IMG/VR virus record: IMGVR_UViG_3300027788_000008
Location: 1 to 64,000 of that record
Reading direction: 5' to 3' (one strand)
DNA length: 64,000 bases
Origin: a virus
The notes beneath the pieces were generated by a model, which was given only the letters and a program-made list of their open reading frames with translations, was not told the DNA's origin and searched no databases. Position 1 is the first letter of the stretch. Every line of letters begins with the position of its first letter. Below are positions 5,596-12,980 of this stretch, one piece after another. The translations under genes were made by a program, and so were the position numbers.

Positions 5596-6315
5596 ATGAA
5601 AACAACTTTAATCTGTGGGGCAGTCACTGCCGCATTATTCGCTGGCAATGCTGCTGCCAATACATTCGTTGAAGACCTGTCACTAGACGGTTCTCTTGCT
5701 GTGACATCCGACTATCGCTTCCGTGGTATCAGTCAGTCCAACGAAGATGTTGCGCTACAAGGTTCTATCAACCTTAATCACACATCAGGTTTTCATGCTG
5801 GTGTTTGGGGTTCTTCAATCGACTTCAATTCTGTCGGTAACGATGAAGCAACCCTTGAACTAGACTACACTGCTGGATATACATTTTCAGTATCCGATGT
5901 TGCGGTTGATGTAGGTTACATCTACTACACCTATCCTAATGACGGTAGCAACGACAACAACGACTACGGTGAAGTTTACGCTGCTGCTGATTGGAAAGGC
6001 GTTGAAGTCGGTGTTAACTGGACTGATGACGGTTATGCTAAAAGCGGTAAGGCGACATATGTCTTTGCTGGATACAGTCACCAATTTGGTATCGTAACTG
6101 TTGGCGCACAAGTAGGTGAAACTTTCTTGGACACTGCTACCTTTGCTAATGGTGATGACAAGTATTTCAACTTTGAAGTATCTGGTGCGGTAACTTTACT
6201 AGAAAAGTTAGATGTAGAAGTCGCATATGTTGGAACCGACTTGAGCAAGAATGATATCGGTGGACTTGACTGGGCAGAAAATGCTGTGGTCGCTACTGTT
6301 ACTCTTAATCTCTAA
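5596..6315 (+). CDS. TorF-family putative porin (outer-membrane protein)
   Basis: A 239-residue protein with a clear signal peptide (Lys near the start, hydrophobic LICGAVTAALFAG, AAA before Asn22 as cleavage site). The mature part shows the hallmark SLAVTSDYRFRGISQS, then ALQGSINLNHTSGFHAGVWG, which marks the gcw_chp/TorF putative porin family of Gram-negative bacteria. Alternating hydrophobic strands and a C-terminal aromatic/hydrophobic strand (VVATVTLNL) fit an outer-membrane beta-barrel. It is unusual for a phage: it may change permeability late in infection, block superinfection, or be acquired from the host. It has its own late-type box and its own terminator, making a self-contained unit. 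AAGGAA at 5584 is the ribosome site. Confidence 0.85.
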   Translation: MKTTLICGAVTAALFAGNAAANTFVEDLSLDGSLAVTSDYRFRGISQSNEDVALQGSINLNHTSGFHAGVWGSSIDFNSVGNDEATLELDYTAGYTFSVSDVAVDVGYIYYTYPNDGSNDNNDYGEVYAAADWKGVEVGVNWTDDGYAKSGKATYVFAGYSHQFGIVTVGAQVGETFLDTATFANGDDKYFNFEVSGAVTLLEKLDVEVAYVGTDLSKNDIGGLDWAENAVVATVTLNL

Positions 6316-6335
6316 TATTTTCTGCATGATCCTTG

Positions 6336-6361
6336 AAGCACCCTGCGGGGTGCTTTTTTTA
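6336..6361 (+). terminator. intrinsic terminator after the porin gene
   Basis: AAGCACCC (6336-6343), loop TGCG, GGGTGCTT (6348-6355), running into a T-tract to 6360. This is an 8-bp GC-rich stem with a classic U-run, 20 bases past the stop. Confidence 0.9.
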
Positions 6362-6387
6362 TTCTTTAAAAACCGCCCACCATTGTA

Positions 6388-6395
6388 TATAAATA
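6388..6395 (+). promoter_or_regulatory. late promoter TATAAATA
   Basis: Perfect T4 late box at 6388-6395, only 5 bases before the ATG at 6401. Transcription would start at or very near the first codon, so the first gene would be read from a leaderless message. It heads the baseplate-assembly operon 6401-10721. Confidence 0.8.
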
Positions 6396-6400
6396 AACGT

Positions 6401-7000
6401 ATGAACGAAACCTTATTCAAAGTATACAAAGACCAACTGGAAGCAGAAGGACTGGACGCCAACACAAAGGCGTCTCGCGATTGGTTCTTTGATAAGATGA
6501 ACGAGATCGGCAACGTAAATGTTGACCGAAATGCGATACGAAGTCGGTTACCAGTTGCGGCAAACTATTTCATTGGAAGGATGTACATGTTCTTATACAA
6601 ACCAGAGAATAGGTTAACATTAAAATATTATGACAGATTCCCCCTTGTGATAATGTTGGAACACTATAAAGAAGGATTTCTTGGATTGAACCTTCACTAC
6701 CTTCCTATCGACCTGCGCCAAAGATTGTACTACAACCTCATCCCCCGTGCAACAACAGAGAAGTTCAATAATAGGACGAGACTCAAGATTAACTATCAGT
6801 ATCTGCTAGGGAAGACGTTCTTGCGCGGACACAAACCCTGTGTGAAGAGGTATCTGTACTCCGGCATAATCGGCAAGGTTGCGAATGTACCTGCTAATGA
6901 ATGGGAAGTAGCGGTCCATCTACCAACAGCATACTTTAAGAAAGCAACTGCAAGCAAAGTACATAAAGAGAGTAGGATGTCGGCAAGGAAAATAAAATGA
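6401..7000 (+). CDS. conserved T4-like virion-region protein, unknown function
   Basis: A 199-residue protein starting MNETLFKVYKDQLEAEG. It carries the pattern MYMFLYKPENRLTLKYYDRFPL followed by GFLGLNLHYLP and a basic C-terminus. I recognise this pattern from T4-like marine phages, where it lies in the structural region, but no function is assigned that I can name. The start is the first ATG downstream of the late box; the longer open frame extends back through the porin terminator and is rejected. It overlaps the next gene by 4 bases. Confidence 0.75.
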   Translation: MNETLFKVYKDQLEAEGLDANTKASRDWFFDKMNEIGNVNVDRNAIRSRLPVAANYFIGRMYMFLYKPENRLTLKYYDRFPLVIMLEHYKEGFLGLNLHYLPIDLRQRLYYNLIPRATTEKFNNRTRLKINYQYLLGKTFLRGHKPCVKRYLYSGIIGKVANVPANEWEVAVHLPTAYFKKATASKVHKESRMSARKIK

Positions 7001-7566
7001 GCACATTTAGCACAGACACGTTGCGCAGCACCATTATAAAACAAAATGGGTTGGCTTCTAACAACCGATATCGGATTGTACTTCCAAGACTCTCGGGTAA
7101 TATAAAGGCAGACGGAAATGTAATCAACAAAGAACCCGCTGACAGGGAAGATCTGGGAACACTTTGTACCAGTGCTAGATTGCCTGGAAAGGTTCTGTCT
7201 GTTGTAGATAGAAACATTGGATTAGAACAGATCAAGATCGCCAATGGTTTTACTTTCAGTGACGCGAACCTGTCATTTTACCTGACCAACGAATACTCTG
7301 CGAGAAAATACTTCCAAGAATGGATGGATTGTGTGGTCTCGCCTAAACCGCCATTCACAGCAGGTTTTCATAGCAACTATGCGAAGAGAATTACAATTGA
7401 ACAGATGGACAGGGATAGCAAAGTCATCTATACAGTTGAATTGATCAAAGCATACCCGACATCCATATCGGAGATAGACCTAAATAATCAAGCACAGACC
7501 GCTGCATTAGAGTTGACCGTGTCTCTGACATATTCAAATTACATCATAAAAGATAACACCAATTGA
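6997..7566 (+). CDS. tail-tube-fold protein (gp19/gp54-like)
   Basis: A 189-residue protein. Its sequence LGTLCTSARLPGKVLSVVDR, the later FTFSDANLSFYLTNEYSARKYFQEWMD and the end ALELTVSLTYSNYI follow the gp19 tail-tube pattern (membrane-free beta fold with a helix bearing F-x-x-W). In T4 the tube proper is gp19, and gp48 and gp54 are tube-fold proteins at the baseplate. This gene lies beside gp26 and not beside the sheath gene, and a separate gp19 occurs at 54101, so it is more likely a baseplate tube initiator such as gp54. The exact T4 counterpart is uncertain. Confidence 0.65.
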   Translation: MSTFSTDTLRSTIIKQNGLASNNRYRIVLPRLSGNIKADGNVINKEPADREDLGTLCTSARLPGKVLSVVDRNIGLEQIKIANGFTFSDANLSFYLTNEYSARKYFQEWMDCVVSPKPPFTAGFHSNYAKRITIEQMDRDSKVIYTVELIKAYPTSISEIDLNNQAQTAALELTVSLTYSNYIIKDNTN

Positions 7567-7579
7567 ACCGGAGTTTATA

Positions 7580-8302
7580 ATGGCATTACCGAAGATTAAC
7601 GAAACGCTGAATTTTAATATGACAATCCCGTCGACGGGAAATAAAATTAAGTACCGACCATACCTGGTCAAAGAAGAAAGGATACTTCTGCAAGCATTCG
7701 AGTCGAAGGATATGCAGATGTGTTTAGTTGCAATGTCTGACACGTTGACGGCATGCATAGACCCAAGGGAAAATATAGAAGTAGATAAACTCTCTACATT
7801 TGACATAGAGTATATGTTCACTCAACTGCGCGCGAAGTCTGTGGGGGAAACCTCTACGATATTGATTTCTTGTTCTGTTGATGACTGCACCGAAAAAAAT
7901 GAATATGTTATCAACCTTGATGATTTGAAGGTGGAAGTGTCGAAAGGAAGCAATGTTATCGTTATAACACCAGAGATATCCGTTGAGATGGCATACCCCA
8001 CGTATGCGACTATGATTAAAGAAGGCACCAGAGATACGAATAAGGAAAGTCCTTCTAATCCAGTTCAGATTATGGCAGGATGCATTGCTGCTGTTCTGAC
8101 CAGAGAAGAGAGAATCGAAGCAGCAGATGAAACAATAGAAAGCATGGAAGAGTTTGTCGGGAATATGACAGCAAATCAGTTGCAACAAATGGCAGCGTTT
8201 TTAGAAAATATGCCTGCATTGAAACATAATGCAGAATTCGAATGTACTAAATGCGAAAAGAAAAACAGCGTAGAGTTGAAAGGGTTATCTGATTTTTTCT
8301 AA
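7580..8302 (+). CDS. 26: baseplate hub assembly protein gp26
   Basis: A 240-residue protein of the T4 baseplate family. MALPKINETLNFNMTIPSTG, then KIKYRPYLVKEERILLQAFES and FDIEYMFTQLRAKSVGE are its signature, and CTKCEKKN near the end is a conserved Cys pair. It acts in assembly of the central baseplate hub, probably as a chaperone. The gene ends GAT TTT TTC TAA. The run T-TTT-TTC at 8293-8299 is a good -1 slippery site, and the -1 frame opens exactly there into a conserved extension (next entry). GGAG at 7570-7573 is the ribosome site. Confidence 0.9.
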   Translation: MALPKINETLNFNMTIPSTGNKIKYRPYLVKEERILLQAFESKDMQMCLVAMSDTLTACIDPRENIEVDKLSTFDIEYMFTQLRAKSVGETSTILISCSVDDCTEKNEYVINLDDLKVEVSKGSNVIVITPEISVEMAYPTYATMIKEGTRDTNKESPSNPVQIMAGCIAAVLTREERIEAADETIESMEEFVGNMTANQLQQMAAFLENMPALKHNAEFECTKCEKKNSVELKGLSDFF

Positions 8303-8490
8303 TATCCCTGTCACACGATAACCTTGTAAACCATTACAAGACCAATTTCGCTTTGATGCAACACCATAATTATAGTTTGACGGAGTTGGATAATATGTTA
8401 CCGTGGGAGAGGGCAATCTACATTATGCTTCTTATTCAGTACATAAAAGAGGAAAACGAAAAAATGGAAGCAAGAAAGGCGGCACGATAA
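8293..8490 (+). CDS. 51: gp51-like hub-assembly extension, probably made by -1 frameshift from gp26
   Basis: The -1 frame opens at 8293, right after its own TGA at 8290-8292, and runs 63 codons past the slip (CTA at 8299) to TAA at 8488-8490. It reads SLSHDNLVNHYKTNFALMQ, then YSLTELDNMLPWERAI and a Lys/Glu-rich end. The PWER motif and position match the small protein that follows gp26 in T4-like marine phages. There is no ATG before 8356, and that one has no ribosome site and would drop the conserved start. Slippage on U-UUU-UUC would give a 303-residue gp26 fusion, like the G/GT tail-chaperone pairs of other phages. The stop overlaps the next ATG (TAATG). Confidence 0.7.
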   Translation, partial: FFLISLSHDNLVNHYKTNFALMQHHNYSLTELDNMLPWERAIYIMLLIQYIKEENEKMEARKAAR

Positions 8491-10721
8491 TGGCAGAGAG
8501 TATACTGGAAGGCGTATCAAAGCAGTTGGTTATATTCAATAACAACTTACCCAACTTGATGGACGCGCAATTCGAGACTATCGAAGGCACGTTTGAGAGT
8601 CTTGCGGAAGTCAACGGCAACGCGATGGATCTCATGGCACAGACCCTCCTGCGTATTGAAATGATCATGCTCGACTTCCTAAAGGTCATTCCCGCTACGG
8701 TTGAAGAAGGGTTTGACAGATCCATCGCATTAGATCTGTTCTTAGAAAAAAAGAGAAGTCGTGAGGAAGACCCTGTCAATAAGAAACCCAAAAAAAAGGG
8801 GAATAAATTCATATCTGCATTCAACGAGGGGAAAGCAGAGGTAGAAAAAGAAGGGTTTGTGGAAGATATTATCGATAAATGGTTGCCACTCACTGCCCTG
8901 ATGGCATCAGCTGGCACAGCGTTTGCCGTGTTAAGCACTGTGATAGTCCCTCTTCTCCCCGTGATCTTGGGAGTTGCTGCTGCAATTGGCGCATTGGTAT
9001 ATGTCTTCATGACAGCACTCGATTATTTCAACAGCAACGAAGGTTCCCTTGGTGATAAACTTCTCGCTGGAATTGAAGGAATTTTTCAGGCCATATTGAG
9101 AATAGTAACGTTGCCTATCGATCTGCTTGTGGGAGCGATAACCACAATTCTTTCCACAATTGCCACGTGGATACTTGGCGAAGGAAATTTTATCAGTAAA
9201 TTTCTAGACGACTTTTCAATATTTGATATCCTTTCTGGGGTCTTAAGCGATGTCTTCGCATTCATCGGCGACATAGTTGATTTTTTCGTCGACGTTGGCA
9301 AGACGATAGGTGGTTATATCTCCAAAGTCTGGGATTCTTTCGAACCTGCACGGAAAGGCATGGCAGCAATGTTCGCCGGAATCGGTAAGTTCATAGATTG
9401 GATTATATCTATCGGAAAAATCGCAGCAAAGTTCTTGGGTCTATCACTTCCCGAAGGTGATGACGAAGAACAAGGAGAATATGTTTCACCGATAGAATTG
9501 TCCCGAGGGCAACAAAATGATGCTGAAAGATCAGCGAAAGACTCTGGTCTTTATGAAAAGAATACAATCGGTCTCACAGGCAATGTTGAATCAGTGGTCG
9601 ATGAGTCGATGCTTGGGAGTGCCACAGCAGAACAACTACAGGCAATAGTCAACGACGGCGACATCTCTGACATGCAGATGGAATTGGTTAAAGACATGTT
9701 GGCGTTAAAGACAGGAACCACCCGCACTGACGTCACCACCACCACGACCTACCTGCCATCCACTCTCACTGGCACACGCTATAGCGAGGACGAAGAGGCG
9801 TCTTCTGCGGGTGATTTGGGTAATGCAATAAAATCCGTCAGACCCGCAATGGACGCAGGAGAAGCAGCAGATGCAGAAGTGAAGGCAGCAGCATCAAAGA
9901 AAAAACGAGATGAATTTTTGGCATCAGTCCCACCCGAAGAACTCGCAGCGATCAAAGCAGAGATGGGTCTCGGTACAAGTGATGTCGAAGTTGTCGAAAC
10001 TGACCAACACAAATTGAATCAGTTTGCTGCGCAAAACCGCAAGTCGCATCGCAGGGCAAGAGAGGCTGAGGTTTACTCGCAGAAAGAACTTACCAGAATG
10101 GCACATGAACAGCAAGCAAATGTTAGTCCAGAAGTGGCCGCTGCTGCGGCACGGCAAGCAGCTTACAAAGCGAGCGGTGGAGCACCGGAGACGGGGTCTC
10201 CCATCAGCATGCTGTCCCCCAACGCGGAAGGGGAGGCGAACATCAAGTCCATGATGAACAATAATGTTACGCCACCCACTGAAGAAGAATATGCCGACAT
10301 GCGATCAAAGGTAATGTCTCCTAAAAATTATGATTTGTCTACGATCACTGCCCCCGTCGATGCCATAAATACAAGACCAGGATACCAAGAAAAACTGGCC
10401 AGCGAACGTCTGCGGAAGAAAGGCACAGTTGCTACTGCTATGACTCGTTCACTTCCACTGCCCGCAGACATGTATCAAGATTATCAAGTTAAACCTGCAA
10501 TGGCACCGCTCTCTAGTGCGGGAGTATCAACAGACCTCGGTGCCCAGTCAGTTAAGTTGAATGATAACAAGTCCGCTGTCGCTGCTACACAATCTGCTTC
10601 GAACACAGTGGTGAGTGCTCCATCTACAACAAACGTTGAGAACAAAACGATAAATTCTGGTCCAATACCATCTGCTATGGACAGGAGTGACCGTACCCAC
10701 AGGAGAAAGGGCACTACCTAA
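8490..10721 (+). CDS. 29: tape measure / baseplate hub protein (gp29-like)
   Basis: A 743-residue protein beginning MAESILEGVSKQL at an ATG that overlaps the upstream stop; the longer frame from 8403 is a shadow over the gp51-like gene. An N-terminal helical part is followed by hydrophobic segments at about residues 135-175 (LTALMASAGTAFAVLSTVI, then LLPVILGVAAAIGALVYVF) and several more to about residue 315. A long Ala/Glu-rich helical C-terminal half follows. Size, hydrophobic stretches and position next to gp26 fit the tail-length ruler; T4 gp29 has 590 residues, so a somewhat longer tail is expected. Its end overlaps the convergent gp4 gene by 8 bases. Confidence 0.75.
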   Translation: MAESILEGVSKQLVIFNNNLPNLMDAQFETIEGTFESLAEVNGNAMDLMAQTLLRIEMIMLDFLKVIPATVEEGFDRSIALDLFLEKKRSREEDPVNKKPKKKGNKFISAFNEGKAEVEKEGFVEDIIDKWLPLTALMASAGTAFAVLSTVIVPLLPVILGVAAAIGALVYVFMTALDYFNSNEGSLGDKLLAGIEGIFQAILRIVTLPIDLLVGAITTILSTIATWILGEGNFISKFLDDFSIFDILSGVLSDVFAFIGDIVDFFVDVGKTIGGYISKVWDSFEPARKGMAAMFAGIGKFIDWIISIGKIAAKFLGLSLPEGDDEEQGEYVSPIELSRGQQNDAERSAKDSGLYEKNTIGLTGNVESVVDESMLGSATAEQLQAIVNDGDISDMQMELVKDMLALKTGTTRTDVTTTTTYLPSTLTGTRYSEDEEASSAGDLGNAIKSVRPAMDAGEAADAEVKAAASKKKRDEFLASVPPEELAAIKAEMGLGTSDVEVVETDQHKLNQFAAQNRKSHRRAREAEVYSQKELTRMAHEQQANVSPEVAAAAARQAAYKASGGAPETGSPISMLSPNAEGEANIKSMMNNNVTPPTEEEYADMRSKVMSPKNYDLSTITAPVDAINTRPGYQEKLASERLRKKGTVATAMTRSLPLPADMYQDYQVKPAMAPLSSAGVSTDLGAQSVKLNDNKSAVAATQSASNTVVSAPSTTNVENKTINSGPIPSAMDRSDRTHRRKGTT

Positions 10722-11223
10722 TCTTAGGTTTCTTGCGATAGGGTGCCATTGGTTTTATTTTCTTAATGGTTCCTGGAGTTTTCTTGAGTATTCCCATTTC
10801 GGTCAACTCCACTTCTGTCCAAATATCAAAACCATAACCATTCTCTTTGGCAATTTTCTCTGCTGCTTCCCACTTATTGCGGTTCTTGATATAAGCGAAT
10901 GCCTCGTTGAGTCCCCTCTTTGATCGAGGGTTCTTTGATTTTGGTGGTTCTGTTTGCCTTTTGGGTTTTACTTCGACGAGTAGTATGGTTCCGTTTTTGA
11001 ACTTAATCCAGAAGTCCATGTGATAGTTGTGGTACTTCTTATCAACCTCATAGAAGTATCTTATTATAAAGTCTTCACTGTTCCACTCTGCAACGCCAGC
11101 GTTCCCGTCGAGATATTTCATGACACTTCTTTCCCAACTGCTTCTGTACACAACGTTATGCTCATCACCCTTATACTTATTTGGGTGTTTGACTTTGTAT
11201 TTGCCTCGATAAGTCTTGTTCAT
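10714..11223 (-). CDS. 4: head completion protein gp4
   Basis: The only minus-strand gene, 169 residues, starting MNKTYRGKYKVKHPNKYKG. YRSSWERSVMKYLD, then YHMDFWIKFKNGTILLVEVKPK and QTEPPK are the signature of T4 gp4 (also called gp50/65), a TnsA-nuclease-like fold protein needed to finish DNA-filled heads before tail joining. The D-x18-ExK pattern (D in YHMDFW, EVKPK) of the nuclease fold is present. I took the Met at 11223 because the family starts there; the frame extends 35 codons upstream into the promoter region. No ribosome site is visible. A TATAAATA box lies on the minus strand at 11252-11259. Confidence 0.9.
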   Translation of the reverse strand: MNKTYRGKYKVKHPNKYKGDEHNVVYRSSWERSVMKYLDGNAGVAEWNSEDFIIRYFYEVDKKYHNYHMDFWIKFKNGTILLVEVKPKRQTEPPKSKNPRSKRGLNEAFAYIKNRNKWEAAEKIAKENGYGFDIWTEVELTEMGILKKTPGTIKKIKPMAPYRKKPKIR

Positions 11224-11227
11224 GGTG

Positions 11228-11235
11228 TATAAATA
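11228..11235 (+). promoter_or_regulatory. late promoter TATAAATA (rightward)
   Basis: Perfect late box at 11228-11235, 34 bases before the ATG of gp48 at 11270. It faces a leftward late box 17 bases away. Confidence 0.85.
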
Positions 11236-11251
11236 AGTGGAAAGATAATAA

Positions 11252-11259
11252 TATTTATA
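11252..11259 (-). promoter_or_regulatory. late promoter TATAAATA (leftward, for gp4)
   Basis: The plus strand reads TATTTATA here, so the minus strand has a perfect TATAAATA, 28 bases before the gp4 start at 11223. Its transcript start (about 11245) almost coincides with that of the rightward promoter, so the two promoters face and overlap each other. Confidence 0.75.
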
Positions 11260-11269
11260 GGGATACAAA

Positions 11270-12022
11270 ATGGCAGAGATAACCTTCCCAGAAGATATCG
11301 AAACATATAAAGGCCAGGTACGGTTCACTTTGGTGGATAATGAGGATCAAGTTATTACAGGCAGACAAGTCAACCTGTTCTTGCCTACGGGTTTGCAGTA
11401 TTCTGATAAAGTAGAGTACGAGAATGCTGATCTTGGCGGAGTCGGCGCAGTAATGGCAGGCGGCGCAGGAAATACAATGGGTGGTGCTCCTTCTGAGGCA
11501 ATGGGCAGCGAAGATGTACGAAAGAGTATTATGGCATCCATCGCATCAAAACTTGGAGATACTACTGGACAGATTGGCCGCGCAAGAACAAAGACCGCAC
11601 CCAACCCAAACACACGTGCCTTATTTAAACAGGTTCATCTCCGCTCTTTTTCATTCCAATTCAAACTTATACCAACCACGGAAACAGAAGCAAACAAAAT
11701 CACTAATATAGTTAAACTGTTTAGAACAGAGTTGTACCCCGATGAGATACCTTATACCGTTCCAGTGACGGGATCCATCATAAGTGTCGGTTATAATTTT
11801 CCGAATAGGTTTAAGATAGAGCAGTTTTATGATAACCGTTTAAATATACACGCACAGAAGATCAAACCAGCATACCTTGATTCTTTCACCACAAACTATA
11901 ATACAACGACCCAAGCATACTTTCAGGGCGAGAACGGCGCATATTTTTCTGAAGTTGATATTGCCATGACCTTTACTGAGTCTAAGACTCTTTCTAGAAT
12001 AAGTATAGGAGAGGGATTCTAA
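11270..12022 (+). CDS. 48: baseplate tail-tube cap gp48
   Basis: A 250-residue protein of the gp48/gp54 family, which caps the baseplate hub and starts tail-tube growth. The conserved stretch NTRALFKQVHLRSFSFQFKL, then KLFRTELYPDEIPY, IKPAYLDSFTTNYN and FSEVDIAMTFTESKTLSR identifies it. An Ala/Gly-rich linker (VGAVMAGGAGNTMGG) lies at about residues 57-75. It is shorter than T4 gp48 (364). It is the first gene after the rightward late box, and gp53 starts 2 bases after its stop. Confidence 0.85.
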   Translation: MAEITFPEDIETYKGQVRFTLVDNEDQVITGRQVNLFLPTGLQYSDKVEYENADLGGVGAVMAGGAGNTMGGAPSEAMGSEDVRKSIMASIASKLGDTTGQIGRARTKTAPNPNTRALFKQVHLRSFSFQFKLIPTTETEANKITNIVKLFRTELYPDEIPYTVPVTGSIISVGYNFPNRFKIEQFYDNRLNIHAQKIKPAYLDSFTTNYNTTTQAYFQGENGAYFSEVDIAMTFTESKTLSRISIGEGF

Positions 12023-12023
12023 A

Positions 12024-12980
12024 ATGTCTGGAACTAAATTTTTCAAGAACTTCCCTGAAACCGATTATCGTTTTGGCGATAATGAACGTCCAGTCCCATT
12101 CGATAATCTTTCGGTGTATATCGATATCTTTGATCAAGTTCGTGAAGATTACATCTATTATGAATCATATTATATAAAGAACAACCAAAGACCCGATCAA
12201 CTCTCGTATGAAATTTATGGAACGACAGACTACTATTGGACTTTCTTTTTATCCAATGAACACCTGCGCGTTCACGGGTGGCCACTTGACAATTCTGAGA
12301 TATATGCTCAGGCAAAACTCTATTACCCCAATCAATCGATCTCTACTAACGGTGTCAGCACAGGTTCCAGCACAAACGAATTGGGGGTCAGAGCAACAGA
12401 CCCTCTTTGTGTTAGCACTAAGTTCATTCCAGGTGCATGGGTTTGGATACCCAGCACCAGACAGGTCGTACAAATATTACGGATTGACCAGCAACTCGCC
12501 ACCATCTATCTAGATACAAAGGAACCAATCTCATCTGGATATGGTGACAGTGCTATTGTTGTTTCCGCTGCCAATGCCACCCTAATCAAACAGATGTATA
12601 TAGATGCACTGGCAGCTGCGCAGGAAGACGATTCGGTCTACACCCTGCCAAACTTCCAGAACATACCCGACCTAATCCTTGAAACGACAACCATAGAGAA
12701 AGCATACCTTGGTTACGATTCGATCCATCATTATGAGCGAGACGTTGTAGATAGTTTTACGAGTAGGGTGGTGAAACAATGGGTCTATCCTCAATTCCAA
12801 ACCTCCAGAGAACTCGCGTATGCGTTTGACTGGTCCACTGTCTCCACTGAAGAGTCTGTGACATACCTGCAAAGGATGCAAGAAACGAATGATGATATTA
12901 GATCAATTTCTATCATTCGCCCATCAACGATAACACAGGTTGTTTCTGAGTTCAATGCGCTGCTGAAGCAGAGGTTATAA
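12024..12980 (+). CDS. 53: baseplate wedge protein gp53
   Basis: A 318-residue protein. The N-terminal domain TDYRFGDNERPVPFDNLSVY, then YYESYYIKNNQRPDQLSYEI and YGTTDYYWTFFLSNEHLR, is the gp53/LysM-like signature. In T4, gp53 joins neighbouring wedges around the hub. The central segment VPGAWVWIPSTRQVV-like part (about residues 135-155) and the C-terminal YLQRMQETNDD complete it. It is longer than T4 gp53 (196). Stop and next start share bases (TAATG at 12978-12982). Confidence 0.9.
   Translation: MSGTKFFKNFPETDYRFGDNERPVPFDNLSVYIDIFDQVREDYIYYESYYIKNNQRPDQLSYEIYGTTDYYWTFFLSNEHLRVHGWPLDNSEIYAQAKLYYPNQSISTNGVSTGSSTNELGVRATDPLCVSTKFIPGAWVWIPSTRQVVQILRIDQQLATIYLDTKEPISSGYGDSAIVVSAANATLIKQMYIDALAAAQEDDSVYTLPNFQNIPDLILETTTIEKAYLGYDSIHHYERDVVDSFTSRVVKQWVYPQFQTSRELAYAFDWSTVSTEESVTYLQRMQETNDDIRSISIIRPSTITQVVSEFNALLKQRL

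Noticed and set aside
6251-6400. Upstream extension of the gene at 6401
   Set aside because: It would run through the porin end, its terminator and the late promoter, so it cannot be on the same transcript.
8403-8489. N-terminal extension of the tape-measure gene from 8403
   Set aside because: It overlaps the gp51-like frame; the ATG at 8490 has a ribosome site and the usual stop/start overlap.
10362-10369. CATAAATA inside the tape-measure gene, and similar boxes at about 32661 and 36641
   Set aside because: They lie deep inside genes far from any start, where AT-rich codons give chance matches.
11224-11328. 35-codon upstream extension of gp4
   Set aside because: It covers both late promoters; the family start is at MNKTYRGKY.
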